From positions 163,156 through 227,155 of the forward strand of contig WIDE01000021.1 in NCBI GenBank assembly GCA_015039315.1: DNA of 64,000 nucleotides, written 5' to 3'. Positions 46,510 through 61,100 of the stretch are shown here, piece by piece; the stretch's first letter is position 1; the number at the start of each line of letters is the position of its first letter. The position numbers and the translations under genes were made by a program. The notes beneath the pieces were generated by a model that worked only from the letters and a program-made list of their open reading frames with translations, was not told where the DNA came from and searched no databases. This stretch comes from Clavulina sp. PMI_390. Lineage: Eukaryota; Basidiomycota; Agaricomycetes; Cantharellales; Hydnaceae.

Positions 46510-48764
46510 ATGGGCAGGAGAAAGATCGAGATCCAACCTATTCTTGTTCGTCGAGTTCCCTCCTCTACCAAGCTCATACCAAAAGGGCTAACCCATGGTC
46601 TGTATTTAGCACGACCGGAACCGTTCAGTAACATTCCTCAAAGTAAGTCACCCCACCCTCCGGAAATTACGTCTTTCTTAAACTCATCACTTGACCGTGT
46701 AGAGGAAAAATGGGTATGCATGTTTCTTACGTCTTGGGGGTTAGTAAACTGATGCCGTTGTTATCATGGTCCATAGTTTGTTCAAGAAAGGTAAGCTTCT
46801 ACTTAGACGGCAACCCAAGTCTTGTTCTAACCTATTTTCTTGTTCTTATTAGCATATGAGCTCGGAGTGTTGTGTTCTGTGGATGTTTTAGTTGTCGTCT
46901 TTGGTCTGTATTCTATAACAGAGCTCTCTCAAATAACTGACTCCTTACTTGCGCCATTCTTCTCACAGGTCATAATGGAAAGCTATATGAATACTCGTCC
47001 GCCGGTGGGAGCAACCCTTCCAAGATCCTTGACAAAAGAGTTCATGTGAGTATATTTATGCACTCCGTCTCTCAATTTAGCACAACCTCTCATCTTCTCC
47101 AACGCACGTAGTGGGGAGGCGAAAGAGAAGGTCGTGGGCCTCAGGATTTCAATGGCGATAAAGCCGGAGGCGGTGATGATAACGACAACGAGATCGATGA
47201 TCTTGATGACAGTGACGAAGGGCCATCCAGCTCGCGTCGACAGCCTCCGTCTAAATCCCGACAATCAACATATGCTACTAGAGGGCGCACTTCCACGGTC
47301 AACTCCGTGAACACACCTGAAGATGAGGATGAAATCCGACCAGAGAGAGGGCTTTACCCGCATGACCGCGGTCAGCAATCCTCCGCTCAACCTGTAGCGA
47401 CCGGAGCTGCATCAGCGCCTGATCCTGCCGTAGCGGCCGCAAACTTCCCTTACCACTTTGCTCAACTACTCGCAGCTGCTGCCGGAGCTGCTGGACAATT
47501 TGACGCGAACCGCCACCAGGGAAGCAATGGGCTGTTTGGCGATAATCAGCAGGGATCTACTTCTAGCTCTATCGCTGCTGCTGGTTCCCTTGGCGCGTCC
47601 CTTGCCCAGATCTTCGCCGCCAACCCCTACCTCGCCTTACCCAACTTGCTAGGGATTGGGGGGGCCCTTGGCCTCAATTCCGGGGGGAACCAGGGTGGCC
47701 TGGCGTTCCCAGGTGCCGGAGGTGCGCCTGGTTTCGGCGCTCCCGCACCCAGCGGCCCACAAGGCGTCCATCCGCTCTACAATAGCCCCCTCTTTGCCTC
47801 GCTTCTCCAATCTCAGTCTCAGCCTCCGCAAAATTCTCTCCCCAATCTACTGAACGCAATGGGCGCCAACGACGCTCCCCGTTCAAATGAAGCCGCAGGC
47901 CTCAAGCTCGACTGGCCTGCACCTCATGGAAGTACTGGGTCGTACCGATCCAACTCTAACTCTAACGCGGATCCCATCATCCCTTCGTCGTCCTCGCGAC
48001 GTGAATCCAACGCGCCACGATCACCTGATGGCGGCGACAAGTCGAAGTCGAACTCCTTGCTTGACTTTTTGAATGCTATCTCAGCGGGAGGTGCGAATGC
48101 GGGAGCGAATGGACTCGGTCACGCCAGTGTGCCTTCCCAACCAAACTTCGGAGGTGCCGGCGGAAGTGCAGCATTTGCCAATCCATATGGCCAACAGCAG
48201 TCTGCTGGCTCGTCGAATGCAGGGCTTTCCAACTTGCTCCCGAACATGGGCTCAAACCCATTGTCGTTTCTAGGTAATCTGGGGCTAGGTGGTGGGCTCC
48301 CTGGGTTGCCTATGGGTCTCTCTGATGGTGCGGGAGACCGCGGCTCTGGGGAGAACTCGAGAAAACGTTCGCGAGAATTCGACGACGACGACACCTCGCG
48401 ATATCCACATCCCCACTCTCATTCTCAGTCACATTCACAGACTCCTCTGAGCTTTGATGCCCTGAGCAGCGTCCCTTCCTCATCGTCCCATCAAACTTCC
48501 GCGACTCGTGGGTACGAACGTTTCATGGGCGACGATGACCTTGGTGGTGGTGGAAGTGGTTCTGGTCAAAGTGCAATGATGAGCCTTGATCCTCATCCTT
48601 CGTCTTCCAGCACCGCTAACGCTTCCATGAACTTTATGGGAGGCGGAGATGGTGGGGCAAATCATCGTGGTGATGCCCTCCATCTTGACATAGGACGTGC
48701 ACCATCGGTCGCTTCAAGCTATGACGATGATACGCGAGCGAGTAAGCGTGGACGACCAAGCTGA
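46510..48764 (+). CDS. MADS-box transcription factor (MEF2/Rlm1 type)
   Basis: DNA-binding transcription factor of the MEF2-like MADS class, which includes yeast Rlm1 (cell-wall stress). Exons: 46510-46545, 46610-46642, 46703-46713 (11 nt), 46777-46790 (14 nt), 46853-46903, 46969-47045, 47112-48764 (TGA); 624 aa. Joined exons give the MADS box MGRRKIEIQPI, HDRNRSVTFLK, RKNGLFKK and AYELGVLCSVDVLVVVFG, then HNGKLYEYSS. The rest is an acidic patch (NEIDDLDDSDEGPSS) and long Gly/Ser/Asn/Gln-rich sequence typical of activation domains. The first intron starts GTTCGT, a weak donor, but the product fits the family exactly. No frame starting at 46426 is needed. Nuclear. Confidence 0.9.
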
Positions 48765-48951
48765 TTTAGTACCTAGTGACGTTCTTCAGGGTGATTTCGC
48801 ACCCATGTTGCATTTATGTATGTAAGGAAACACGCACATTTACTGGCTGTATGTACCTTCCATTTCGGATTCTCGATCCTAATTATCTCTCGTTCACTGG
48901 TGCTGTTGATTACCCTCGTATACATACAAAATGTATTTTTTTCAATCTATT
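48765..48951. other. Convergent gap MADS / methyltransferase
   Basis: 187 bp between two convergent stop codons, with AT-rich 3' flank sequence only. Confidence 0.4.
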
Positions 48952-49915
48952 CTACATGCTGGACTGGAAAGTGGCACACCATACATCCATCATACGAATG
49001 TCCTTCTTACCCCCTGGGAGATCAGCCATTGCAGAAAGCATCGAGTCTCGCAGTGACAGAACGAGGTTCCGTTCACGCTGGTGTTCATCACCTTTCAGGG
49101 TCTCATTGATTTCCTCGACGAATGCCTTTGAAGCAACACGGGATGTCTCCCAACGCGCATCGTCCACCTCTGGGGCAGGAGTCATGAGCTCCTCTTTCAC
49201 CAACTTTAAGAGACCGTCCTGCTCTGCGAGGGAAGTGATTGCGCGAGGGGAGATAACCGTGCGGATATTGGATTCGGAGGTCGGTTTGTACACTTCAAGT
49301 GCTCCCTGCGCGTATGCGGCATACATATGGGGAAGGGCTGCGCCAGCTGGCTGGAGCGAAGGAGATGCGTGCAGGCTGTACTCGGCAATGGCGATGTGCT
49401 TCGAGTGCTTGGCTGCGGCGGTGAGTGTTGATTGGATCTGGGCGGGTGAAGAGAAATACCAGAGAGAGTTGGCAAAGACGATAAGGTCGAAGGCGGGGGA
49501 GCCGGAAGTGGAGAGCGACGAAAGGAACTTGATTGGGTCTTCTTGAATCCAAGTAATCCGTGATCCTAACGGGCCAGCTGATATTTCTCCCTGTGCTTGA
49601 CCAAGGGTCTGGGGACTGCCTAAACGAATAACTTTTTAGCGAACAGAAAGTCAAAGGCGAGCGGATGAAACTACCATAGTCAAGCGACGCAGGATCTACC
49701 GCCGTAACATGGCCTTCGTTTCCAACAGCCGCGGCAAGGACAACAGTGAAGTCTCCTTGTCCACATCCGATCTCGAGCACTCGAGCACCACGTACAACAT
49801 CGAACCGCCTGAGGATATCGACCCGCTGGTGGGTCTGGCTGTTGGCGATTTGGGGTAGTAGACCCGTATGATAGGTGCTCTGAATAATAGCCTCAATATC
49901 CAGGGTGTCAGCCAT
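48952..49915 (-). CDS. SAM-dependent methyltransferase
   Basis: Class I methyltransferase of 302 aa; exons 49915-49675 and 49619-48952. Motif I is VLEIGCGQGDFTVVLAAAVG (SAM-binding glycine loop), followed by HVTAVDPASLDYG, where Asp is the acidic loop residue. FDLIVFANSLWYFSS is the post-motif strand and IAIAEYSLH the next. The 55-nt intron begins GTAGTT. An upstream in-frame ATG at 50023 would add 36 residues with no motif; ATG 49915 (MADTLDIEA) fits the family start. The substrate cannot be inferred. No targeting signal seen. Confidence 0.85.
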
Positions 49916-50236
49916 CTTGATGCTCTCGATCGAGATGGTACGAACCCATAAATAGTTGTGGAGTGAGTCAGTCTTCTGTCGCCTCGGTTCCGCAGTGCTG
50001 CACATGGAACAACCAGGAGTCATTCTCCAGAGCGCTAAAAATTTCCTGGTATAGTCATATTAATGCCTGAAAATTTATCAGAGGCTCCACATGACCCACA
50101 CGGGACGCCGTGGTCGCCTAATAAGATTAGTGAGAATCATAAAAAGAAGCAGTGCCAAATTTGTCTCTAGGCCGTTTCACGATTCAAAGAACCGCAACAA
50201 GATTTCATTGATGGATGATTTGCAAGAATTGTTGAA
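49916..50236. other. Intergenic region methyltransferase / NOL8 homologue
   Basis: About 320 bp holding the methyltransferase promoter and the 3' flank of the next gene; nothing else recognised. Confidence 0.35.
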
Positions 50237-52682
50237 CTAGATAGCTTCCCGTTCTGCGATGGTGGTGCCGTGTCCCCGTCTCCTCTTCTTGGAAGCCTCA
50301 CGATGGCGCCTCTTGTACTGTCTAGTGAGATCGCCGCGGAGCTCTTCCCACCGCTTCCGTATTTCCTCCCTGAAGCAAAAATATCTTTAGAACGTTCGGA
50401 TGCCAAAAGCGTCGTTGGAAGAACTTACTCAGTGGCAGTCCGATAGAAGCCTCCCTCCCAGCCCTTTTCTTTTGCAACATCAAATATGTCCCTCGGTTTT
50501 GCGCCCTTCTTCCCGTAGGCACTTTTCGACGAGTCGCGAAGGCGAGGCGGCACGGGGAAGAATAACGGAATCGAAGGATCAAACGTGATGGATTCGTCCC
50601 GACTGATGAAGGCGCGCATGGCGGTAGACGGCACGCTCGGCTCTTCCACAATAATGGAATGCCCGATTGCGCCGCTAGTAGCAACAGGTGGCCCTTCGAC
50701 TTCAGCGTCAGAGTCGAACTCAATATCATCAAGCTCGAACCCGCTGGAGGCGAGGTTTCCGAACAGGGAAAAGCCGCCTGAAAGGAATGATTAGTGCTTG
50801 GGCACAAGGACGAGGAACATTCCAAGATTACCTTCTTCTTCGCGAGGCGCAAACATGTCCTTCAGTGATTTGGGACCTTGGGCAGGCGCCGCTGAGCTAA
50901 GGGCAGCGGCGGGTTCCCCTGGCGAAGACTCCACGATTGGAGCGGAAGCTTCAACCTCATCATCGGATTCCGAAGTTGAAGAGGCGTCATCAAAGACAGT
51001 TTGCGCGATGTAAGACTCTTCAGCTTCGTCTGCTGCATCTGCCGACAAGGTAGACATAGGTTCCTCAGCATGACCAAGGGGAGAGCTGGCTGCAGGATCA
51101 TCCTCTCCGTCATCCCCTCCATCATCCTCAGACTCGTCGTCCTCGAGCTCGTTATCCGATACTTCCAGGTCGCCATCTGACTCTGATTGTTCAGCCTCAC
51201 CATCAATCGGGCTTGCATGGCGGACAACAATCTTATCGTTAACGTTTTCATCCTCACCGACATCTTTCCCGCCGCTTTCGAGCTCGTTAAGGTCTACCGC
51301 CCATCCACCAGATAGCAGGCGCTGCATAATAGCGAGACCTTGAGCTTTCTCACCCGCAAGCTGATGTGCAATCTCATCAGATCCAGAAGCCTTAGAAGAA
51401 GAATGGGCTGGGTGAGGAGTAGTCATAGTTGCGACGGAGGGGGGCTGATATGATGTCTTGGGGGAGGATATGTTGGTTGAGGGGTGAACAAGCGAGGTAG
51501 GACTGGGGAAGTCAGAAGTTGATTGGGGGGCCGATGGAACAGAGAGCGCTATAGAAGGTTGAACGTTATTGAGACCAAGGATTGGCATCCGCACATCTTC
51601 CGTGGCCAATATTTGGCCAGATTCCGGCGCTCGCACCCAGCGATGGTTCTGTTCATCGTATTCCCATCGACCATCTCCTTCTGCTGGTCGTTTGGACTTC
51701 ATGGTAAGTGAAATATGTGTGGTACCATATCTTGTTGGATCGATAACAGTAGCCCGAGCTCGTTTGAGCGGAACGAGTGCTTTTTTCTTGGGTGCAGCGC
51801 CTTTGATAGATGACTTGTTTGGCCGAAAAAGATTTTTCGGGGCAGCAGTGGTCTTGGAAGCGCGAGGAACGACAGGAATTGGAATGGGGTGAAGGGGTCG
51901 CATTCGCATGGCTCGAAGAAGCCGTCCATCCAGAGTAGATTTCCAGAGCTGCGACCAACCACGAAAGGCTGGGGTCAACGAAAGCGTCCATGAGGGGGGG
52001 TTTCAGTGAAGCGGACCTTTTGTTTGAGCTCGGGGTGATCACGAGTGACGAGGGACATGTCTCCGTGATGTCGCGGCCGCAACGATTTCTTGGCTCGCAG
52101 CTTCAATTTCTTCTCCAGCTTTTCTTCCTTTGCAGTCTTGACGCGCTTGGATGGTGGTCCATTATCTTCGATCCCTTCATGGGGACGTTTTCTGCCCGAT
52201 GTAGCATGTTAAGAACAGCTGATGGTATCATCTACATGTTGATACTCACCGTTCGTTGAAATCCGGCTTTGCTTCACCCAGTCGAAGCTTCGCACCTTTC
52301 CAGGTCGAACCTGAGAAGGCTTGCATACCTTGCGGCCAAAAACCCTTCTAGTTTATATCGGGACATGGTGAAAAACGAAGAAATGATTCTCACAGCGTCG
52401 AAGCTTGGCGGGAGTGGTCTCGAGTGTCAGGTGAGCAAATTTCCTAGGAGCGCCTACATGAGATGTTACAGTTGTCTTTGATTAGAGGCATGAAGCTGAC
52501 AGCTTTTTAACAGCTCAAGCCGTACCATTTGCGTCCAGCATGCCGACGCCTTGCAAAGAATGCACCGTACCAAAACTTGCCAAGCGCTGTGATAGAGAGT
52601 TGGCGTCGATAGCCGGAGTGAGCCCGGATATGATCAAGCGCTTTGAAACATTCTCAGTGTTGTCGATCGCCTTCTCAGCCAT
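50237..52682 (-). CDS. NOL8/Nop8-type nucleolar RRM protein
   Basis: Probable nucleolar RNA-binding protein of the NOL8 family, involved in 60S ribosome biogenesis. Exons: 52682-52526, 52453-52394, 52328-52250, 52191-52017, 51948-50832, 50777-50429, 50369-50237 (TAG); phases close to 689 aa. An RRM is spread over exons 1-3: KRLIISGLTPAIDANSLSQR (RNP2 side), RKFAHLTLETTPAKLRRC (RNP1 side), then STWKGAKLRLGEAKPDF, the diagnostic NOL8 end. Next come a Lys-rich stretch and LDGRLLRAMRMRPLHP. The middle is disordered and acidic with Asp/Glu/Ser runs. The C-terminal part has FDPSIPLFFPVPPRLRD, a GWEGGFYRTATE segment and a basic tail RQYKRRHREASKKRRRGHG. The start MAEKAIDNTENVSKR lies just before the RRM. 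Divergent from the peptidase gene. Confidence 0.8.
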
Positions 52683-52859
52683 GACAAGATGGAGAACGGC
52701 CGCCCTGGAGGAGGAGCAGAGAAAGTTGTGTCAATTCGCGCTGTCGATAGTCACAAGGCCAAATAGATCAAGCCACCGGGCGGGTTCGGCATTGAGCGCT
52801 CCTCGATCACCCCTTCCTAACCAGAACTGCCAGATAACCCTTGCATTAACGTTTCGAAA
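52683..52859. promoter_or_regulatory. Shared 177-bp divergent promoter interval
   Basis: Only 177 bp separate the ATGs of the NOL8 homologue (minus) and pyroglutamyl peptidase (plus), so both promoters and 5' UTRs must lie here or overlap. No TATA box is obvious, consistent with housekeeping promoters. Confidence 0.55.
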
Positions 52860-53900
52860 ATGCCTCCTACCCCAGAGATTGTCCCGATTCGCGTCCTCGT
52901 CACTGGCTTCGGGGTAAGAGAGCTTCTCTAATTTTACGGTGGCAGTTCGCAATTGTCAAGTGGAAGAATATGTACGATATGAGCTCTGCCTAACTAAACC
53001 CCTCATATCTTTTCCCCCAGCCCTTCTCTAGGACGCCTAACAATCCCTCCTGGCTAGCCGTCAAGGACCTCAATGGCACCTATATTAAGGCACCAACTGG
53101 GGCCGTAGTTGAAGGTGCCATGCGACGCCCAATCCACATCACATCCTTTGAGATCCCCGTGGTCTATTCGTCCGTTCTCAAGATAGTCCCTCCCCTCCAT
53201 GAACGGCCCCCTCGGTTGCCATCCCCGGAGGACTTAATCCACCCAGTCGTCGACCCAGGGCTGCTCCCTCCACCTGCAGGCTATGACTTCATCATGCATG
53301 TGGGGCTGGGGAGGAAAGGAGGTTTGTCGTTGGAAAAGCTGGGACGCAAAGAGCCGTACAGGATCAAGGATGTCGACGGCCAGCTTGCACCTATCATCAC
53401 CACTGGAGGACCTAGCGAAGACGATCTGCAGTCCGACGCCGTCCGATTTGAGGCAGAGAGAGCCACTGGAAGCGCCTCCGGAGGCACGTCGGATGATCCA
53501 AAGAATTCCGTGAGGCGAGGATTTGCCGAAGGCTACGAGTCGTTCCCTCATGAGCTCTGGAGTACCCTTGACGTCGACGCAATTGTTGAGCACATCAAGA
53601 GCGACACTGGCATCCAAGTAAGCACCCGGGAAAAATACCGATCAATCCGGAAATCCTCATGTGATTGACATCGCTACTCAGGAGGTGATTTCGTCCCAAG
53701 ATGCAGGGCTGTATCTCTGCGAATTCCTGAATTACTGTTGCATGGCAGAGTCTCGCCGGGAGCGGGAGCTGACCAGAGAGGGGGAAACACGCTCCAAGGT
53801 ACTGTTCGTTCACATCCCACCTATTGGGGAAAACCTAGAACTCGACCAGATCACGAGTGGTTTGGTCAGCATCATGAAGTACGTGTGCTGGGGAAGCTAG
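52860..53900 (+). CDS. Pyroglutamyl-peptidase I (C15 family)
   Basis: Cysteine peptidase removing N-terminal pyroglutamate from peptides, cytosolic. Exons 52860-52913, 53021-53617 and 53682-53900 give 289 aa. VLVTGFGPF opens the family fold, split by intron 1 after VTGFG. IMHVGLGRKGGLSLEKLG carries the substrate loop with the candidate Glu. SSQDAGLYLCEFLNY holds the catalytic Cys (yCN-like), and KVLFVHIPPIG the catalytic His. Between them is a fungal-length insertion (about residues 140-195) rich in Ser/Glu. The start MPPTPEIVPIRV is the only ATG before the first motif. Confidence 0.88.
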
Positions 53901-54329
53901 TGCGGAGTTCTCAGATATAATAGAAAATAGGATATTCAGAATTGGTAGATTGGTTCTGCCATCAAATTTGCCAGGGAGGAAAACTTAGGCAACGATCAAT
54001 GTATGCTCTATTCGGACGCGTGAAAGATTCAATACCCGGCATTGACTAGGTGTTTGATGATGCAACAACAGTGAGCCAATAGACGAAGATCACAAATCCA
54101 AGTCCCAAGTTAGATCAATCGCCCTCGCGTCGATCCAGGTTTAACCTACGACCGTTCAAAGCCAAAGCCATTGCCCGTTACCAAGTGCCAAGGTGCAAGT
54201 CTGTGTGAGAGTGGGAGGAAGATCATTCATTGAACTTTGTTCTAGCCTCGGCACCGAGCAGACGCAACTTCGTAAACTTTCCAACCTTCTCTCTAACTTG
54301 TCCTCGAGCTCTCTGTTAAGTTCCCGACG
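53901..54329. other. Intergenic region upstream of HSP78
   Basis: About 430 bp with 3' flank and the HSP78 promoter. A heat-shock-element-like array was not clearly seen by eye. Confidence 0.35.
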
Positions 54330-57843
<3,514 letters not shown>

Positions 57844-58161
57844 TCATGGGGTTTATATCCTTGGACCTGCTCACTTCGTCCTTCACAGCGTGCTACCCAC
57901 TGCACAAATTAGTATTCCCATCTACACTATTGATATCGATATCTAATGACCATATCGCACATAGAATCATATATACAAAACCATGTATCACTAGTATGAC
58001 CTCTCAACAACCCCCTGCAATAAGATAAACTCTGGTTCGACAAAGACATAAGATTTGTTAATAGAAAGTAGACATAATGATGGGAACGAATAACGCGAAA
58101 ATCACACCAATGGTGTGCATGGGTCAATAAATAGGGTGAAAGAGGCCCAGTTAAAATGGTC
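57844..58161. other. Convergent intergenic region HSP78 / IBTK-like
   Basis: 318 bp of AT-rich 3' flank between convergent stop codons; nothing else recognised. Confidence 0.4.
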
Positions 58162-61100
58162 CTAGGTTCCAGAGGTAGTGGCAGCAACAGGAGTAGCTTT
58201 CGGTTGGCCTGAAGGCTGTCGACGCCTGCCACCACCTCTAGAACGTCCGCCAGAGGTCTCGCCACCAGAGGGCTTGGGCTTGTTTGGGCTCGGACTGGAG
58301 GTGGAAGCAGCAGCTTGATTGGGAGGAGGATTGCTGTTTGATGGGCCAGCTTGGTTAGCATCAGTGGCAGGCTTCGTACGCTTGACATTGCTTGGGCGTT
58401 TCCCGCCTCGTCCCCCATTAGGCTTCTTGTCTTTGCCAGATCCTTGGCCTTGCGCCTGCGAGGCAGCAACCGCAGCAGCCTCCTGACGCAGCCGCTCCTC
58501 TTCGCCTGTCCACCATGACATAAAATCAATTTCTGCCTGGATATCTTCCTCTTCTCGCTGAATGTCAAGAAGGGATGTCTTCGGTTTCGGGCGAGTGATG
58601 AGAGCCTCCTTTTGCTGTTGCTGGATGGCGGCAAAGGAGGTAACATTGCCCGATGGAGCGGCGGGAGGTGGTGTTGGCTCAGTGGGTGGGAGCGTCCAAG
58701 CATCGCTGAAAGGAAACAGTGAGCTCTGGTGGGCAATAAACGATAAAGAATGCAAGGAAAGGTGCTTACGTCGTTGCACGCTTCTTCCCAGAATCCAAGG
58801 ATGCAATTCGACCTGGGGTGATGGTAGGCCCCAGGCCAGGCGCACGGGATGGGGTAGTTGGTGGAGCGCTCGGGGTCGGTCGGAGGCTCTCTTTCGAAAC
58901 ACGCCGAGGCGTACTAGGTCCATCACGCGATGAGGCACTTGGCGATGGAGTCAACTGAGGGCGGGACGCAGAGAGGGTACCCAATACCGGGAATGCTCCC
59001 GAAGTGGAAGGAGTGCGCGAAGGTAAGGGACCCGAGTTTGCTGGTGGGGTGACGAAAGTAATCCCAGTTGGGGATGGAATAGGGCCTGTCTCTGCGCCAC
59101 CCCATGGTCGGCGAATGTCTCGGGGTGATAATGTCGAGGAAGACGGGGCCGGAGGGTTAGGCGAAGCTGGTTGAAACCCGGAGATTCGCGCTTTTCCTTT
59201 CGACTGTTGTGGTGATGTTCCGGGAGAAGGGCCCAACCGAGGGGAGTTTTGAGCTGCTTCCGCCATGATGGTCTTGAGATCCATTTTAGACGCAGGGACA
59301 CTTGGAGCCCTCCACACTGGGGCAGGCGTGGGGGTTGTGGAGAGGCTACTTGACGAATCTCTCGTTTCCTTCAAGGCTGGGATAGTCATCGGGCTTGTCC
59401 TTTCTGGTGAGCTCAGAGACAATGGTGGGATCGGGTCGTCGTCCATGTCGAAGATGTCATCACCCAGTCCCTCCTCTTTGGTGCTGGTGAGAGCCCGTAC
59501 TGGAGGTGAACCTGGAAGCACCTTTGGCGATCGCCGTGGAGTCTTCCCAACGTTGACAGTTGTGGGAGACAACCTGGGGGAGTGTTTGGGCGCGAGAATA
59601 GCTTTTGACGAGCGGATGATGGGCTGTGGGATATCCTGTAGTTTGAGCCATTCAGCGTGCTTCTCAAGTGCCTCATTGACGAGCCGATTAGATCGTGAGA
59701 CATTGAGCTTCTTTGCCTGCTCCCCTTGAATCGCCATTGCAAGCTGCGCGACCAGGTCTATGTGCATATCTTCGAGGATGCGATTCTCGAGAAGACATTC
59801 GAGGTTCATGGCCATATAGGTCTGCAGTCGCCGCACGAGAGATGTGGCACTGTAATACGAGGCATCGGCAAGTAGCGCACATGCATTCATGACGTTGACA
59901 TGCTGAATGATGACGCTCGAGCATATGAGGATCAGCCGGTCAAGGAGGAGTTCCGTCTATGGAAGCAAGCCATCAATCATTAAGCCGGGCTCCTCACTTC
60001 ATATCAATAAGAGACTTACAGCACAGCCCAGTACAGAGAATACGAAGTCCAAGTACTCATCCAAATTGTTTGCACGGTCTACACAGGATAGAGCCTGGAT
60101 CAATCCCAAAGAGGGTTAACAAAAGGAACAAGAGGAGCCAGTACTTACCAACAGCATCGCCATCAAACATGCCCTTCTCCTCTTGACCGTACATCCAGCG
60201 GAACACAACTTCCATGGGCCGCCACTCCAAATGTTTGAAATCAACTTTGAGAACACCGTCCGAGCCCCAACGTCGGATGGTCCAATCCTCATCATCAAGG
60301 AAGCTCGCAAACATAGGGGAACGAGCGCGCAAGACACAGGAGTGCGCAGCGACGGTGCGATCGGCAAGCTCAATGAGTACGTCGTAGGGCAGGGAAGACC
60401 CTTTAGGAACCGGCATGGCAGAAGCGGATTGAACCTGAACACCATTGAAAAGTGCTCCAAGGTCCCTTGCCATTGTTGGTGCAGGTGTCCGCTGCGAAGC
60501 CCCACCGACCACATCCAGCAGAGGGTCCAACTTGAGCAAACGTGCAAGCACCTCGACCTGTGCTCTGAGTGCAGGGATCGTCGTGCCTTCCTTGGTGATC
60601 TGGGCACTAAGTACCCCTCCAACACGACGATCCCAAAAGGCTGGGACATCGTCAGTGTACAGGTACTGCACAACGACCAGGATCGCGAGTGGATGGCAAG
60701 AGCTGATATCAAGGAATTTCGAAGAACCAACGGATGACCAGCAAATGCGCACGTTGCCCGAGGAGAGCGCTTTGCCTGACTTGAACGACGCGGCCAGGGC
60801 TGGGCAGCGCGACTCTAGGATGACGCGATGAACAGGGATCTCGACAGGCGTCGAGACGGTGGCACCATTCTCAGAAGGTACCGATAGCTCACATCGCACA
60901 AGCACGTCAGCACCATGTGCTCGATATGCCTGCGCAGCATCCAGAGAGGGTGCGCCTTGTCGCGAGCGACTAGCATCCAAGACACCCAATAACTGTGCAA
61001 ACGAGCGAAGACTCGCACTAATAGCAGTGGCCTCATCCTCCTCGTCATCTCCGTCATCCTCTCCCTCCCTCCGACGATGTCTGGCCTCAGCAAGTTCCAA

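Noticed and set aside
48776..49546. Plus-strand 256-codon frame
   Set aside because: Antisense to the methyltransferase, which has clear motifs and a closing intron.
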